The notes: generated by a model from the sequence alone, not told the origin. A DNA stretch of 64,000 nt from Sambucus nigra (GCA_949130495.1 OX422220.1:11329133-11393132); one strand, 5' to 3'. Positions 47,585-59,277 are shown, counted from the first letter of the stretch. Numbers and translations are program-made.

Positions 47585-49340
47585 TTACAAGTTGACAGTC
47601 ATTCGCTCAAGTCCAACAGCCTTGTGAAGCAAATATATCACCAGCTCCAAGGTGTTGCTTCTGATGTCAACAAAACCGCATATTTCCACTTCTTTCAGCT
47701 GATCATACAACGACTTAGAATACCCCCATCGCACCAACTCACCTTCGAAACTCGAAAACCTTTGTAACTATCAGAATAAGAGGGATGCCATTAATTCTAA
47801 ATAAAATTGGGTCAAGTCCCTCAACATTTCTTAATTAATGCTTAGTCCAAGACTTTTTTTTTGGTTTCAGAAAGTCCCTCGGTAAAAACACCCGTGTCCT
47901 ATCTTCCAAACAATAAACTTAAAAGCTCAAGCCTAAACCCAAAAAAAAAAATGAACCCTAAAAAAACAAAAAATGGCAAAAAAAAGTCGATGAGGGACAT
48001 TTTGGAACATCAAAATAAAGTGGACTTAATGCAAAATACACTTTGCTCCTAGGGACTAAGCATTATTTCTCCCCAAAAAATAAATTTTATTGGAAATGAT
48101 GAGCTTTATTGATAGTTTTGTCTTCCATTGCAGGTGTAAGTTTTAAAGGGAAAATACGATAACTCACGTGCAAACGAAACTTCTGAAGATTGGGACATTC
48201 ACTTAAAATGGAAGTAAAAATGAGCAGATCAATGTTGGTAACTAAACCAATGATCAACTCCAGTTCTTTTAGATGGCTGAGTGTATTCTTCTTCACAGGC
48301 ATTCGCCGCACCTAAAATACAAAAGATTGAGATTTTTAAAGTGGAAATTTTTGACGGTTTTGCTTCTTATGCACCTGAGAACTAGACAAAACTAGTGATA
48401 GAGATTACATCTTTGGAAGATCCTTTGCAGGTCCATAGTACCTTTTACGTCCACTGTACTCCAGTCACTTAAGGTTCACTTTCTCAACAAACGAAACACC
48501 ATCAAAACTCAGCTTTTCTATCCAACTAATATACTCGAATGTAATGAGATTTATAGAAGAAATCTCAATTCTATCAGCACCAAAACAGCTTTTCAAGGCC
48601 AATAAATTTAAGCAGGGGAATGGCTTGTGAACGAAAAGATTCACGGGTAGCCTACAATGTTTTAATCTCAAGGATTCCAGGTTTATAGAATCAGAAAGGA
48701 TGTTGTTCAAAACACTTTGATCCAAGCCTACAAACGTCAAATCAATGGATTGTAAGGAGTTGAGCGAGAGACAACTTGTAATTTCATGAGAAGACCTCAG
48801 CACACATTATTCAAAGATCAAATGCTTTAAATGAGATGCATTACGAAGTAGATTATAAGAAAAATTATAGGGTTCATAGTTGTTGGAAATGAGATGCATT
48901 ACGAAGTAGATGAAAAGAAAAATTATAGGGTTCATAGTTGTTGGGAATATATGAAAGGTTAAGATCCACTTTTTCGGTCTTCATTAAAACTGCAAAACTT
49001 ATCCACTCATCAATGTGATAAGCAGACTCATTTCCTAAGAAGTAACGGAGTTTGAAGGAGAGTGTTTTTAAATATCTGTATTGTTGCAAAACCTGATCAA
49101 CTGCTGTAATGAATAAGAACATGCACTCCCATAAATTGGCTAATATATACTTCATTCCAAATATGGTGAATAAATCAAAGTGGAGGTTTGATGCGACTGC
49201 AAATAGATATCTCCATCTAGAAGACAACACACTTGCCCTGACAGCATCTCCCATTGTCAAAAAAAAAGAATGGAAGCAAGAATGTCCTGTTCTTAGGCAA
49301 CTCACTAATATGATTGTCGGTTTTAATGTTGTCCACCTGA
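47585..49340 (-). pseudogene. F-box/LRR/FBD protein gene, broken
   Basis: Reading the minus strand, a TTTCAG acceptor at 49340 leads into an F-box (NHISELP, then a disturbed stretch, then LTMGDAVRASVLSSRWRYLF). LRR-like text follows (LESLRLKHCRLP, LNLLALKSCF, EYISWIEKLSFDGVSF) to about 48465. A second exon (48311-48168; TTTTAG acceptor, GTGAGT donor) encodes HLKELELIIGLV and LSECPNLQKFRLH. A third (47767-47585) encodes the FBD domain (QLKEVEICGFVDIRSNTLEL, then YLLHKAVGLERM) and a TAA. Such proteins are substrate receptors of SCF ubiquitin ligases. A 58-base tandem duplication (48833-48948) shifts the frame, and a TAA follows soon after. The first exon with a start codon was not identified. 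Confidence 0.8.
48833..48948 (-). repeat. 58-base tandem duplication inside the F-box/LRR pseudogene
   Basis: Units 48833-48890 and 48891-48948 both open GAGATGCATTACGAAGTAGA and differ at a few bases. 58 is not a multiple of three, so the coding frame is lost. Confidence 0.92.
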
Positions 49341-49599
49341 AAAAGAAAAAGAATAGGTGTAAGAGGTTAATCTAATCTAATAACTAATATATAAAATGGT
49401 GTCTCCACTTTAAAATTTGCCACGTGGCAACACCATTAATTGCATATATTTTCACACCCTCTTATTCACACCTATTTTGACACCCCTTATTCACATCTCA
49501 CTCTACCCATTGATTTCCCTATGCACCCTTCGATCTTTACATATGAACCCATTTATTCACACCTCTCTCTATCTTTCGATCTTTCCCCTTCTCTCTTTC

Positions 49600-49652
<53 letters not shown>
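49341..49652. other. spacer with (TA)n up to the Helitron
   Basis: Pyrimidine-rich TTCACACC/TATTCACA repeats, then a TA microsatellite at 49602-49652 that abuts the Helitron 5' end. Confidence 0.7.
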
Positions 49653-49655
<3 letters not shown>

Positions 49656-50867
49656 ATATAATAAAGTATAAAACTTATGTATGTCATAAGCTTCAACTAT
49701 GATGTCATCCATTAGAATTTTTCCTACACTTTCTATTTTGCCCTTAAAAAATTTGGATTCCCCCTCTTTTAATATACTCAAATTTTTTCCTCTTCTCTTT
49801 AAAATTCAAAAACATGGGTACAATTGTATTTTACCATTTGGACAGATCGATTTACCGCTTTTTTCTCTCTCAAAGCTTATTCTACCCCCTTTCCCATTCA
49901 TACCCCCTCTCTCTCTCTCTCTCACTCTGCAACGATCCACCACCATTTCTCCCATAGCTCAACTAATCGCTGACGTTGTTTGGGATCGGAGCTCGACCAG
50001 AGAAAAGATTAGCGCCCACATGCTTCTAGGTAATCGCCCAGCGGAGTGAAGACTAAGACGAAATCCAGAACCACCAAGAAAAATGAATCGAAAATGAAAT
50101 CCAGAAGACGCCATTTGCGAGAGTTGCGTTTTGAGGATGGGAGGTTTAGATGTCCCATTTTTTCACTACTAAAACACCTTCAAGATCTCATCATCTATAT
50201 AATATTTGTTAGATTGTTGATTTGTGCGTGTTAAGGTTTTTGACTATTGTCAATCTGAGTGAACAGATCTATCAACGAGTAACGACTATTGTTAGCTAAA
50301 CCAGTCGGCGACATTGTTTGTGCTCGGAGCTTGACCGGAGTAGCGATTGGCGGCCATCGGAGTGAACAGAACTGTCAACGAGGGTTTTCTTGCTTTTTTT
50401 TTCTAATTTCAAATCCCTAAATCATGATTGTTTGACGGTTTTCTTGATTTTTTTTTATTCCAGATCTGTCTACGTGTACCCGTGTAAGTGTTTAAAATTT
50501 CTTATTATTCATTATGTTTTTGTTTTGTTTAAAACCCAAATATGTCAGCGTTTGTTTTGTTTAAAACTTCCATAATACGGAGTTCTTAGTTGTTTACGTT
50601 TTGTGTTCTCGGCATTTGTTTTTGTTTGTTTGCTCAACAGTATTGAGAAAGCCGAAATTGCCATCAATTGTTCGATATATATATTTATGATTTGAATTGA
50701 AATTTGGGGCTTTGGTCGGCCTGTTGCAAGATTTTTCACTTTGAGATTACTCAGACCACCTACCGGCCTGTTACTCAGCTTAGACGCCTATTTCTTGGAC
50801 GCCGCTGTTACTCCTCCCTCTCCTGGTTATGCCTTTGATTGAGATATCTCTTTTCCCGTGCCGGACC

Positions 50868-51962
50868 CAGTGGCGGACCCAATATTTTCGGGCTGTGGGT
50901 GCGGAATTTTTTATCAAATGCGGGAGCCCCCGAGGCGATTTTTTTGGGTTAGTTTTAGTTGTTTTGCAATTTATTACCCCCAAAAAATGTGATATAATTT
51001 TTTGCCCCTACGTAATAAACCAATATTTTTTAACAACAATTACTAATTAAAAGTAAAATTTAATACAAATTTGAGCAACAAAAGCTAATTTTGGGGACAA
51101 AATAAAATTTCAGCATACTAATTTTGGGGAAAAATTATTTTTTAGCAACAATTTCAGCATACTAACATAAATACTCAAAAAAAAATTCAACATACTAACA
51201 TATTAAATACTGAACTTTCTTGACTTGAACTTTCTTCACGTATCTTTTTAGCAACAATAATAAAAACTAAAAAAATTCAGCAGTTAATTTCAGCAATAAT
51301 AACAAAAAATAAAAAATTCAGCAATAATAACAAGAACTAAAAAAAATCAGCAACTAATTTCAGCATACTAATTTCAACAATAATAACAAAAAGTAAAAAA
51401 TTCAGCAACAATAACAATAACTAAAAAAATTCAGCAACTAAGCTAATTTCAACTAAAAAATTCAGCAACTAAAAAATACAACTAAACTAATTTCAAATAA
51501 CAACTAAAAACTATTAAACTTTAAAATTAACAACAATAATAATAACTAAAAAAATTCAGCACCTAAAAAATTCAGCAATACCTGATTTGTGTCAAAACTT
51601 TTGCTGGGGAGAGGAGAGGAGGAGTGGGCAGGGCAGCAGCAGCTCCTGCTGCTGTGCTTGGCAGCTGCGCTAGTTTGTAGGGGAGAGGAGATAAGGGGAG
51701 GGAGAAGGAGAGGGAGAGGAGAGGAGAGGCGGCTGCTGAGTGTTGAAAGAGAGAGGGAAAGAATAGATTTAGGTTAGTTTTAAGATATTTTCTCTTTAGT
51801 CTATTTATATATTTTCCCCAAAATAAATATTTGCTGCTAACCCCTTATATTCCAAACTTACACATGGGTCCAGAAATTTTTTTTCTACTATACCCAGCAG
51901 AAAATTCTGGGATTCTTATGGGTGCGGCCGCACCCCTTCGGGATGGGGTGGGTCCACCCCTG
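50868..51962. mobile_element. non-autonomous hAT element with 8-base target duplication, inside the Helitron
   Basis: Terminal repeats CAGTGGCGGACCCA (left) and CAGGGGTGGACCCA (reverse complement of the right end). The perfect direct repeat GCCGGACC flanks it (50860-50867 and 51963-51970). The 1095-base interior is mostly degenerate TTCAGCAAYAATAACTAAAAA repeats and a G/A-rich block. No transposase is seen. Confidence 0.93.
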
Positions 51963-52216
51963 GCCGGACCCATTTTCTGGCGTTTCTCAACCGGAAAACA
52001 CAAACATCAGTTTCTCTCTCTTTATGTAGGTATGGTCTCTCTCCCTCTCTCTTTCTCTCTGTGTGAATGCTTTGGTTTACCCCCATTGATTTTAGATGAG
52101 ATTTGTTATTGGGGGTTCAAAATCAGGGACATTATTATTTGTCATTTATTATTTCTTTGTTTGTTTGTGAAATGACAAAGACCGGATGCTTTAAATATCA
52201 TAGGAAATGATTTATT

Positions 52217-52440
52217 TTGGGTTCTAAAGATTTGAGGTACTCATAAAAATTTGGGTTCTAAAGATTTAGGTACTCATAAAAAATCATCCTAAAATGATTT
52301 ATTTTGGTATTTTAAAAAAATGAGTCAATAAACGTTTTAAAACGGTTAAATGTTGACCCATTTTTTAAAATACCAAAATAAATAATTTGTGGATATTTTT
52401 TAGGGGTATCCTTAAATGTTTAGAACCTATAAAAAATTTA
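52217..52440. mobile_element. foldback (MITE-like) element in the Helitron
   Basis: Inner arms 52297-52328 and 52353-52384 are near-perfect reverse complements (ATTTTGGTATTTTAAAAAAA type). The symmetry extends outward through GGGTTCTAAAGATTTAGGTA and TTAAATGTTTAGAACC. The left outer arm is tandemly duplicated (TTGGGTTCTAAAGATTT at 52217 and 52251). Exact ends and target duplication are not resolved. Confidence 0.7.
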
Positions 52441-53786
52441 ATAAAAACATGACTTTTTTTATTAGAAACCCTAAATTGCCTTTATTTAAAGAGTGTGGGT
52501 GTGGTGGTGGTGGTTTAGGAGGGGGGGTATGTGATTCTGACTCGATATGCATAATAGTTTTTTTTTTTTACCTTTTATTTGTAATGTTAACGTTGGTATA
52601 CAAGGGCAAATCCTTGCCCTAGGGATGGGGCTTCGTATTTTGGGTCATTGTGGACATATCAAGTGCGTAGATTGGAGAATTTATCCACTTAACATTGAAA
52701 TTCTGATGTAATTTTTGTGTTATTCTTTTTTTATTATGTCACATGTTAAGATTTTTTTTTAATTACCTTAGAATAAGTGACTTTCCAAGTAAAGTGAAGA
52801 AGTAATTTTCTTATTACTTTTTTATGGATGTTTTTGAATTTGTTAATTTTTTTTATATTGTTGTGTGTATACATGCATACCTTTTTTAAAATGATTTTTA
52901 CATGCATACATGGGGTTCAAATAGGTTTTGGTTTTCATAAGAGGAGTTTTTAAATGGTTTTTATGGTTGTAATGTGTCTATGATCTGTTTATACCTATAA
53001 TATTATATATTGAATCCTTAGTCAGATTTAAATTTAGGTTTTTATTGATCATTGTTTACATTTTTAAATTTTACCAAGTTGTAACTTCTATTGGTGGTGG
53101 GTATAGGGTGGGTTGGGCAGATTTATAAGATTTCTCTGGTGCTTATCAGAACTGAGGTATGTGAAGTTTTGATACAGTGGGTTGGTATTTAATTCTCTTT
53201 TTCCCTTGATTTTCTTTCCAATCCCTAGATCTATTTTACATGATCGAGATCTTTATTCCCCTATCATTGGTACCGACTGATTTCAATACAATGTCAGATC
53301 ATTGGGTTTTAGTCTCACATGGATGGAAAGAGTGATTTGGTTTATGAGTAATTGAACCCTTTTTTGATGTGTTTTTCATACTGTTGTTCTAATATTTTTT
53401 TCTTTTCAATTTCCCTTTTCAGCAAAATGTCGACAACTCGAAATTACAAGGTAGTGTCTACTCATAAGGAATGAACATTGCCGTGGTAAAAAATAGCTAA
53501 ATCTGTACATCCATTTGTTTGTGGTGCGAATTATAAACCATGATGAATTAAGTTCTTTTTAATTATTTATACGATGTCTCTGATTAAGGAATAATATATT
53601 TATTGGTATTTGTTTTCTTAAACGGTGCGAATTGCCTTAAAAATAAAGGAGATTTTGTCCATATTTTTTTTGAATTGTTAGGCTTTGCACATGAGGTTTA
53701 TATAAAATATTATTAAATAGGGGATGTAGTTTATACATGTTCCTTGAGTGACTATTTTTTTGGTTGTTTAACTGTTTTTCAAATAT

Positions 53787-53955
53787 CCTATTGTAATGGA
53801 ATTTTTGATTAAATTTTGCCGACTTAATGATGTATCTGCTTGCTATTGGTTGGTTTATGGGGTCCATGCCAGTGAGACCCGAAAATCAATCAATAGCAAG
53901 CCGACACGTCATTAAGTTAGCAAAAATTATGTCAAAAATTTGGTTATAGTAGAAT
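53787..53955. mobile_element. foldback MITE in the Helitron 3' region
   Basis: Arms of about 75 bases: GACTTAATGATGTATC, then GCTTGCTATTGGTTGGTTT on the left against AATCAATCAATAGCAAGC, then GACACGTCATTAAG on the right, around a short loop GGTCCATGCCAGTGAGACC. No clear target duplication. Confidence 0.75.
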
Positions 53956-54343
53956 TACGCACTGTTTTTTATACTTTAAACAGGTGGATAGTCCTATAAA
54001 TAAAGGAAAATTTATCCAATTTTTTTAAAAGTTTAACTTATTGGTATTGAAATTAAATTGGATTGGTCGTTATTTTGTTGTGATTATATTAGATTTATCG
54101 AATATCGTTGTGCCTTTAGGTGATGTAGTTTAAACATGGTTCATGAGTGACTATTTATTTGATTGTTGAAGTGTTTTTTATACCTTAAACAGGTGGATAT
54201 TCCTAAAAATAAAGGAAATGCTGCCCATTTTCAAAAAAATTAACCTATTTGTATTGAAATTAAACCGGGTCGACCGTTATTTTGTCGTGATTATGTTAGC
54301 TTTCTCGAATATTATCGTGCCTTCAGGCACGGGTATACCCTAG
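53950..54343 (+). repeat. tandem duplication of the Helitron 3' end, period 209
   Basis: AGGTGGATAGTCCTATAAAT at 53982 and AGGTGGATATTCCTAAAAAT at 54191 open parallel units. The first ends GTTGTGCCTTTAGGTGATG with a decayed hairpin and no CTAG. The second ends in the intact hairpin and CCCTAG. Confidence 0.8.
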
Positions 54344-56331
54344 TGTGTGTGTATATATATATTCAACACCTACAATGTACGGTTTGCCTAGGTTTTCAAT
54401 TGCCCCAATTTGAAAGAGATTTCCCTTGCGTTTGCTCGCCAATTAACATTTTCATGTTTTATTTTCTCAACAACTGGTAGTGGATGCAAGTCATCTTCTG
54501 GATGTCATGACCCATTGGTCCTCTACCCATTTGGCACTGCATTAGCTGGTGGCACTGCTAATAATGATTTGAATTGTGATGCGTTCTTCGAGTCTGAGTG
54601 TGTGTGGGGGGGGGGGGGGGGCATTGGTCCATCTATCCCAATGGGTTCATCCATTCCTGCTTGGGTAACAGTTATGATTAATTCTATACCTTTAAGCGAT
54701 GTAGCGTAAGTTAACCTTATTTTTGCGGTAGATTTGATGTCTCTACCCCCAAATCATATATCATCTCTTTTTTGAGAGATGTAATGAATGCTCTGCTAAA
54801 AAACCCTGAAGGTTTTTTTTTTGTAAAAAGGATTTTTGTATAGGCGTGTGTATGCATAAAACACTGCAATGATCTATCACTTTTGGCAAAGTTCACATTA
54901 CCCGTTTGGTGAAATGTGGCAAAGAAGACACAAATTCATATGTAAACAACATGATTAATTCTCTTCTCCTTTCATTACATAATTGTTGAATTTGCATCAT
55001 TTGTATATTTTTAAGTGGTTTAGCAACTCCTTATTAAGTGTATTGTCTCACTATTGTTCCAAAACAACTAAAAAATCAAGATTTTGGGATCAATAAATTG
55101 GACAACAAATTTACTTTATATTGTTCATGATGTTGTCTTATTTTTCTTAAAGCGAGCGATTGGTATGGGGGCCATGAGGGTTAGTGATAATATAGTGAAA
55201 AACGTGGTGCAGGGCTGGGAACTAGTGCTTCCTATATAAGGTAACATCAGGGTCGAGGTCGTTGGGGTGATTGGTGGTGGTAGTTGGGTTGGCTTTGATA
55301 GAGAAGCAGAGAAACAGTTGATGAAGATATGTAGGCCTAAGTGTTCTAAGTTCGGTTTCTCTTTATGCCCCTTTTTAAATGGACTTGGCAGTAGGCAATG
55401 CAATTTTTTTTGTAGTTGAAGTCTGAAGTTTTTTTTTCTTATATTGATCAACAATAGTTGTTAACAGATGATACTACAAAGTTCGAATCCCTTTGAATTT
55501 TTTTTTTTGTTTCATATTAACGACAATATCAATTAATGTATAAATATATAATATTAATACCAAACTAATGAATGTGAATATTGGAGGAAAAATAATCCCT
55601 AGGAGTAGGAGGTAACTATTTGAACAATCAGGTCTCCTGCTGAAGTTAAATGATCCAATGAGATCACTGTTAAAGTTGTAATCATGTTTGATTCGATTTG
55701 AATTAGAAAATAAGGTCTCCTGCTGATGTTAAATATTTCCCGTATTAATGGTGTTGATGGAACAAAATCAAAGATGGGAAATAAGTAATAAATAACCAAG
55801 ATAGAAAAGACAGAGTATGCCTTTCAACTTCTAAGGACCACAGCTAGAGTTCCAGAAAAGAAGGAGAGAGAATAATCACTCTCAAGTACAAAGTAGGTGG
55901 CAATGGAACACCGAGTGTAGGTGCAATGAATGCCTTCTTTTAAGATCAAAAGACCCACTTTGTTAACGACTAGGAAGAACAAAGTACGAATACGAAGTGT
56001 ATACCTTCATCCCTCCAATAAATGCTCTCAGAACAATAGTAATGAGGCCGGTGATGATGAAAATCATGTGAACTAAATGATGATCATAGAGGCTTAAATA
56101 TCCATGAGGTTGGGCAACCTAGCATTAAATTCAGATGTAACCATGGAGTATTATTGTTTGCAGATCATTACACGTGATGTTATCCTCACAATGGAGCTTG
56201 CTCATTGCTGTCAGGTCTAACATCATCTTGATTTGACATCTTAGTATTAGGTATAACTAGGTGTGACTATGTCCAATATCGCAAAAATATACGCTTTGGA
56301 AACGATGTAAAGAGATTAATAAATAATGAGC
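54344..56331. other. sequence between Helitron and MITE, no gene identified
   Basis: A forward open stretch at about 54410-54705 (cysteine-bearing, with CKSSSGCHDPLVLYPFG) ends at a strong donor-like GTAAGT, but has no ATG, no recognised family and a G16 run inside. Text at 55145-55320 reads AIGMGAMRVSDNIVKNVVQG forward before a stop. Either may be an exon scrap of an unknown gene. Confidence 0.35.
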
Positions 56332-56465
56332 AATGCTAGGTATACTCAGTTTTTGGATCAAATTTTGGAAACTAGTGATGTGTCATCACCACATTGGGTA
56401 GTGTGTGTGGATCACATGGGTCCACTAAAAATGCCACTCAATGTGGTGTCGTCACATCACTGAAA
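56332..56465. mobile_element. MITE cut by element E
   Basis: It begins near AATGCTAGGTATACTCAG. The central arms 56374-56403 (AGTGATGTGTCATCACCACA...) and 56435-56461 (...TGTGGTGTCGTCACATCACT) pair as inverted repeats. The right outer arm is missing because the LTR of element E starts at 56466. Confidence 0.7.
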
Positions 56466-59275
56466 TGTAACACCCCGTATTTCTGGTACATTTAAAATTT
56501 AATTAATTCGGAAATTCAAATTACTAGTGTGTTGTGATTTAATGAATTAATTATGGTAAAATAAAATTTTAAATATTAATCGGAGAGTGAATGGTTAATA
56601 TTTAGGCAAATTAAATTACTGAGTGAATAGTAATAATCTATTTAAGTCATTTCGAGTGTCAATGACAGAGTATACACTTATCTCAACCGGAAGTCGGTAT
56701 AGACAATATGGGGTGGGGGGATAAGTAATTTTATAAATTTATTCGGATGCCAATTTTGAGTGTACAGTTGAGTCCGGATGGGCCGAGATAGTCGGAAAAG
56801 TGTACCCGGGGATAGTAAACGGGTCACGGGACGTTTTTAGACATAGCCGGGCCCACTCGGGGGCATTTGGGTCACTTGGGCTTGGCCCATTAGTCAAAAA
56901 ACGGGATTAAGTTAATTAATCTAATAAAAAGAAATAAGGGGTGGCTGAACTTAATTAGAAAAAGCCAATTAAGGGTTAGGAAACCCTAACAGCAGCCAAA
57001 GCCAATTGGGGGATCAAAAGAGAGCCAACAAAGGTCATCTTCAACCTTGGGATTTAGCTCCAATTCAGACTCTACGAACCTTAAGGCAAGTGGATAACTT
57101 GCAATAGCATTAAATCTGTTTTCGATTCATATTCATGTGTAGTGAATAAGTAGAAATTCGTTTTTGGGTGTTAATGGTATGAACACGGGATTTTGAAAAC
57201 AACAATTCTGATTTACGAAATTGGGTGGTGATTCTTGTAAAATCTGATAATTGTGAGTTAATACATATCTGGTAGAATGACATCTGAATATTTGGAAACG
57301 AATTTGATGATGAGATTTGGGGTATAAATGGGCTTAGGGTTAATGATGAAACTTTCCCCAAATTTAGAAATTGGAGTTAATGGACGAATTAATAATGTTG
57401 ATGACTGTTCTGGAGATCCCTAATGAGTTTCCTAATATGTACAAATGCTAAAAGGGATTTAGTTTTAGTGTAGAAGGAAATTAGGGCTTGAAAATTTTCG
57501 TCTATGGCTGTCTGTCTTCGCGAAGAAGACGAGTACCTGATCGATCGATCGATCGACGCCATGAAGTCGATCGATCGATGGTTCGCAGAAACTGACAATT
57601 CGCCCAGTTTTGTTTATATAGAGAGAGATTTATATAAAAGTTGTTATGTGATTAATTATTGAGAGAAATTAATGCATGATTTAAATCTGATTAATTGTGG
57701 GGAAATTAATTAGAAGATGGGAGTAGAAATTTGGGTGACACGTCAAAATTGGTTGAGCAACATCGAAGTAAATTATTTCATTTAGTAATGGACTAAGTAA
57801 CTTGGAGTCGGGATTTAGACTCGGGTGAGGTTAATTCGGGCTATGAGATTGAGCCCAATTAAATGGTGAGGGCAACATCAAAAGTAATTGAATTACTAAT
57901 GTGTAAATTAATTAATAATTAGAGTTGGGTAACAACCTCATAATAAAAATGGAATAGGCTTGTGTCACGGGTTTAGTACACGGTGTAGCTAGAACATTTT
58001 TATATATGTATATATATATACGGTGTGTGATAGTATATATATATAGTGTATGCCTTAATATCAGTGGTTAGATATTATTATACTCTAGTGCTATAGGGGG
58101 AGGTTACGCGTAGTGGATGAATCCCCTAGCTTGAGGAGTAGGGCGAGTAGATTCCCAGGTCATAGCGTCCGTTACAGGGGGTGAGGGGCATCTCACTTTC
58201 AGGGAAGGAATATGACCGCCTCCAATCGTATACTAAACCAAGTTAGTGAGAGATTCTAAATTGGATAACTAGGGCATGTGAATATACCTAGTGTACAAGC
58301 ACTTTAGAGAAATTTTGTCCGGTGAGTATTTTTACTCGGGTGGATGATAGTGTTTTATGTATTTCAGTATGTGTGTGAATGCTGCAATATTTCTAAGTAT
58401 ATAATTAGGTGATTATTATATATGGGCTAAATAAATACAAGAATGAGTTGTTGTATATGGATAACGAGTAGAGAAGTTATGTGAATCAAAAAGGGAAATG
58501 ATTAATTAAGTTGATGTTACTAATAACTTAAAAATCATAATCACATTATACTCAAATTAGAGTAGAGGGGGTACCAGGAGACTTTAATAATTATCTAGTC
58601 ATGAGATAGATAACTAGGTGATAATTAAAACGTTAGTGGTGCACATTAGAGGAGGGGCAAGGAAGTTCTCAAGAGAGTGCGACACTAACTAAAATATGAA
58701 GAGCATGCATATTTATTATTACTGCAAGTTAATCATTTGTTAAATATTTTTAAATGTTTTGGGTACTAACCCTTGCTATAAAAACGTTTTTTAAAAACCT
58801 TTTAGGTGTCCAGCCACAGGGACGCCAGCCTTGACTATATTCCAGGAATCCGTTGCTGCAGCATATGTGGATGTTGCGGGGTTTTGATAGACGCCTCATT
58901 CTTCATTCTTAATGTAGAAGTTCGTGATTTGTATTCGAGCATGTCGCTCACTTTCCATTTATTTGTTTTTAGACTTGTTGGGATTTTATTCTTGTCTTTA
59001 TGGGATTTATTATTTGGACCGTTGGTTTACTCGGTCAATTATATTCTTACTTGTGGATGATAAATTTAGTTATCTGTGATTGTTATATAGTTTTATTTTC
59101 TGCATGGGTTTTGTTTAATTAATGAAAGATAAAAATGGCACCAGTCTATTTTTCTCACTTAGGTGGTTAGTAAATTTAATATGACGTCAGTGATGCTAAG
59201 AATGGACCAAATGAGAATCCTGTTCTAACTTGATTTAGGACTGATCACCCGGGATTAATTAGGCGGGGTGTCACA
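56466..59275 (+). repeat. 5' LTR of element E
   Basis: 2810 bases, TGTAACACCCC...TGTCACA. It carries the U3 block (GAGTCCGGATGGGCCGAGAT at about 56770), the leader hairpin GCAAGT/ACTTGC (57086-57102), a palindrome CTTCGCGAAG (about 57516) followed by CGATCGATCG runs (57541-57556, 57567-57579), and the GGTCATA/TATGACC hairpin (58158-58217). No clear TATA box was found. Confidence 0.92.
57514..57580 (+). repeat. CGATCGATCG palindrome cassette in LTR of E
   Basis: TCGATCGATCGATCGA at 57541-57556 and TCGATCGATCGAT at 57567-57579, plus TCTTCGCGAAGA just upstream. The corresponding site in element C has similar runs at 30075-30111. Confidence 0.85.
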
Positions 59276-59277
59276 GA

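Larger units (their letters stand above)
49653..54343 (+). mobile_element. non-autonomous Helitron with nested hAT and foldback elements
   Basis: The 5' end is TCTATATAATAAAG following A. The 3' end is ACCCTAG followed by T, preceded by a perfect hairpin CGTGCC-TTCA-GGCACG (54316-54331). This fits Helitron rules: 5' TC, 3' hairpin about 10 bases before CTAG, insertion between A and T, no target duplication. No Rep/helicase coding sequence is visible. Repeated text at 49945-50040 and 50295-50370 (CGGAGCTCGACCRGAG) shows an internal duplication. The 5' end lies in a TA run, so it is less certain than the 3' end. Confidence 0.8.

Noticed and set aside
54410..54709. Cysteine-containing open stretch as a secreted protein
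   Set aside because: No ATG, no recognised family, and a G16 run inside. Kept only as a possible exon scrap.
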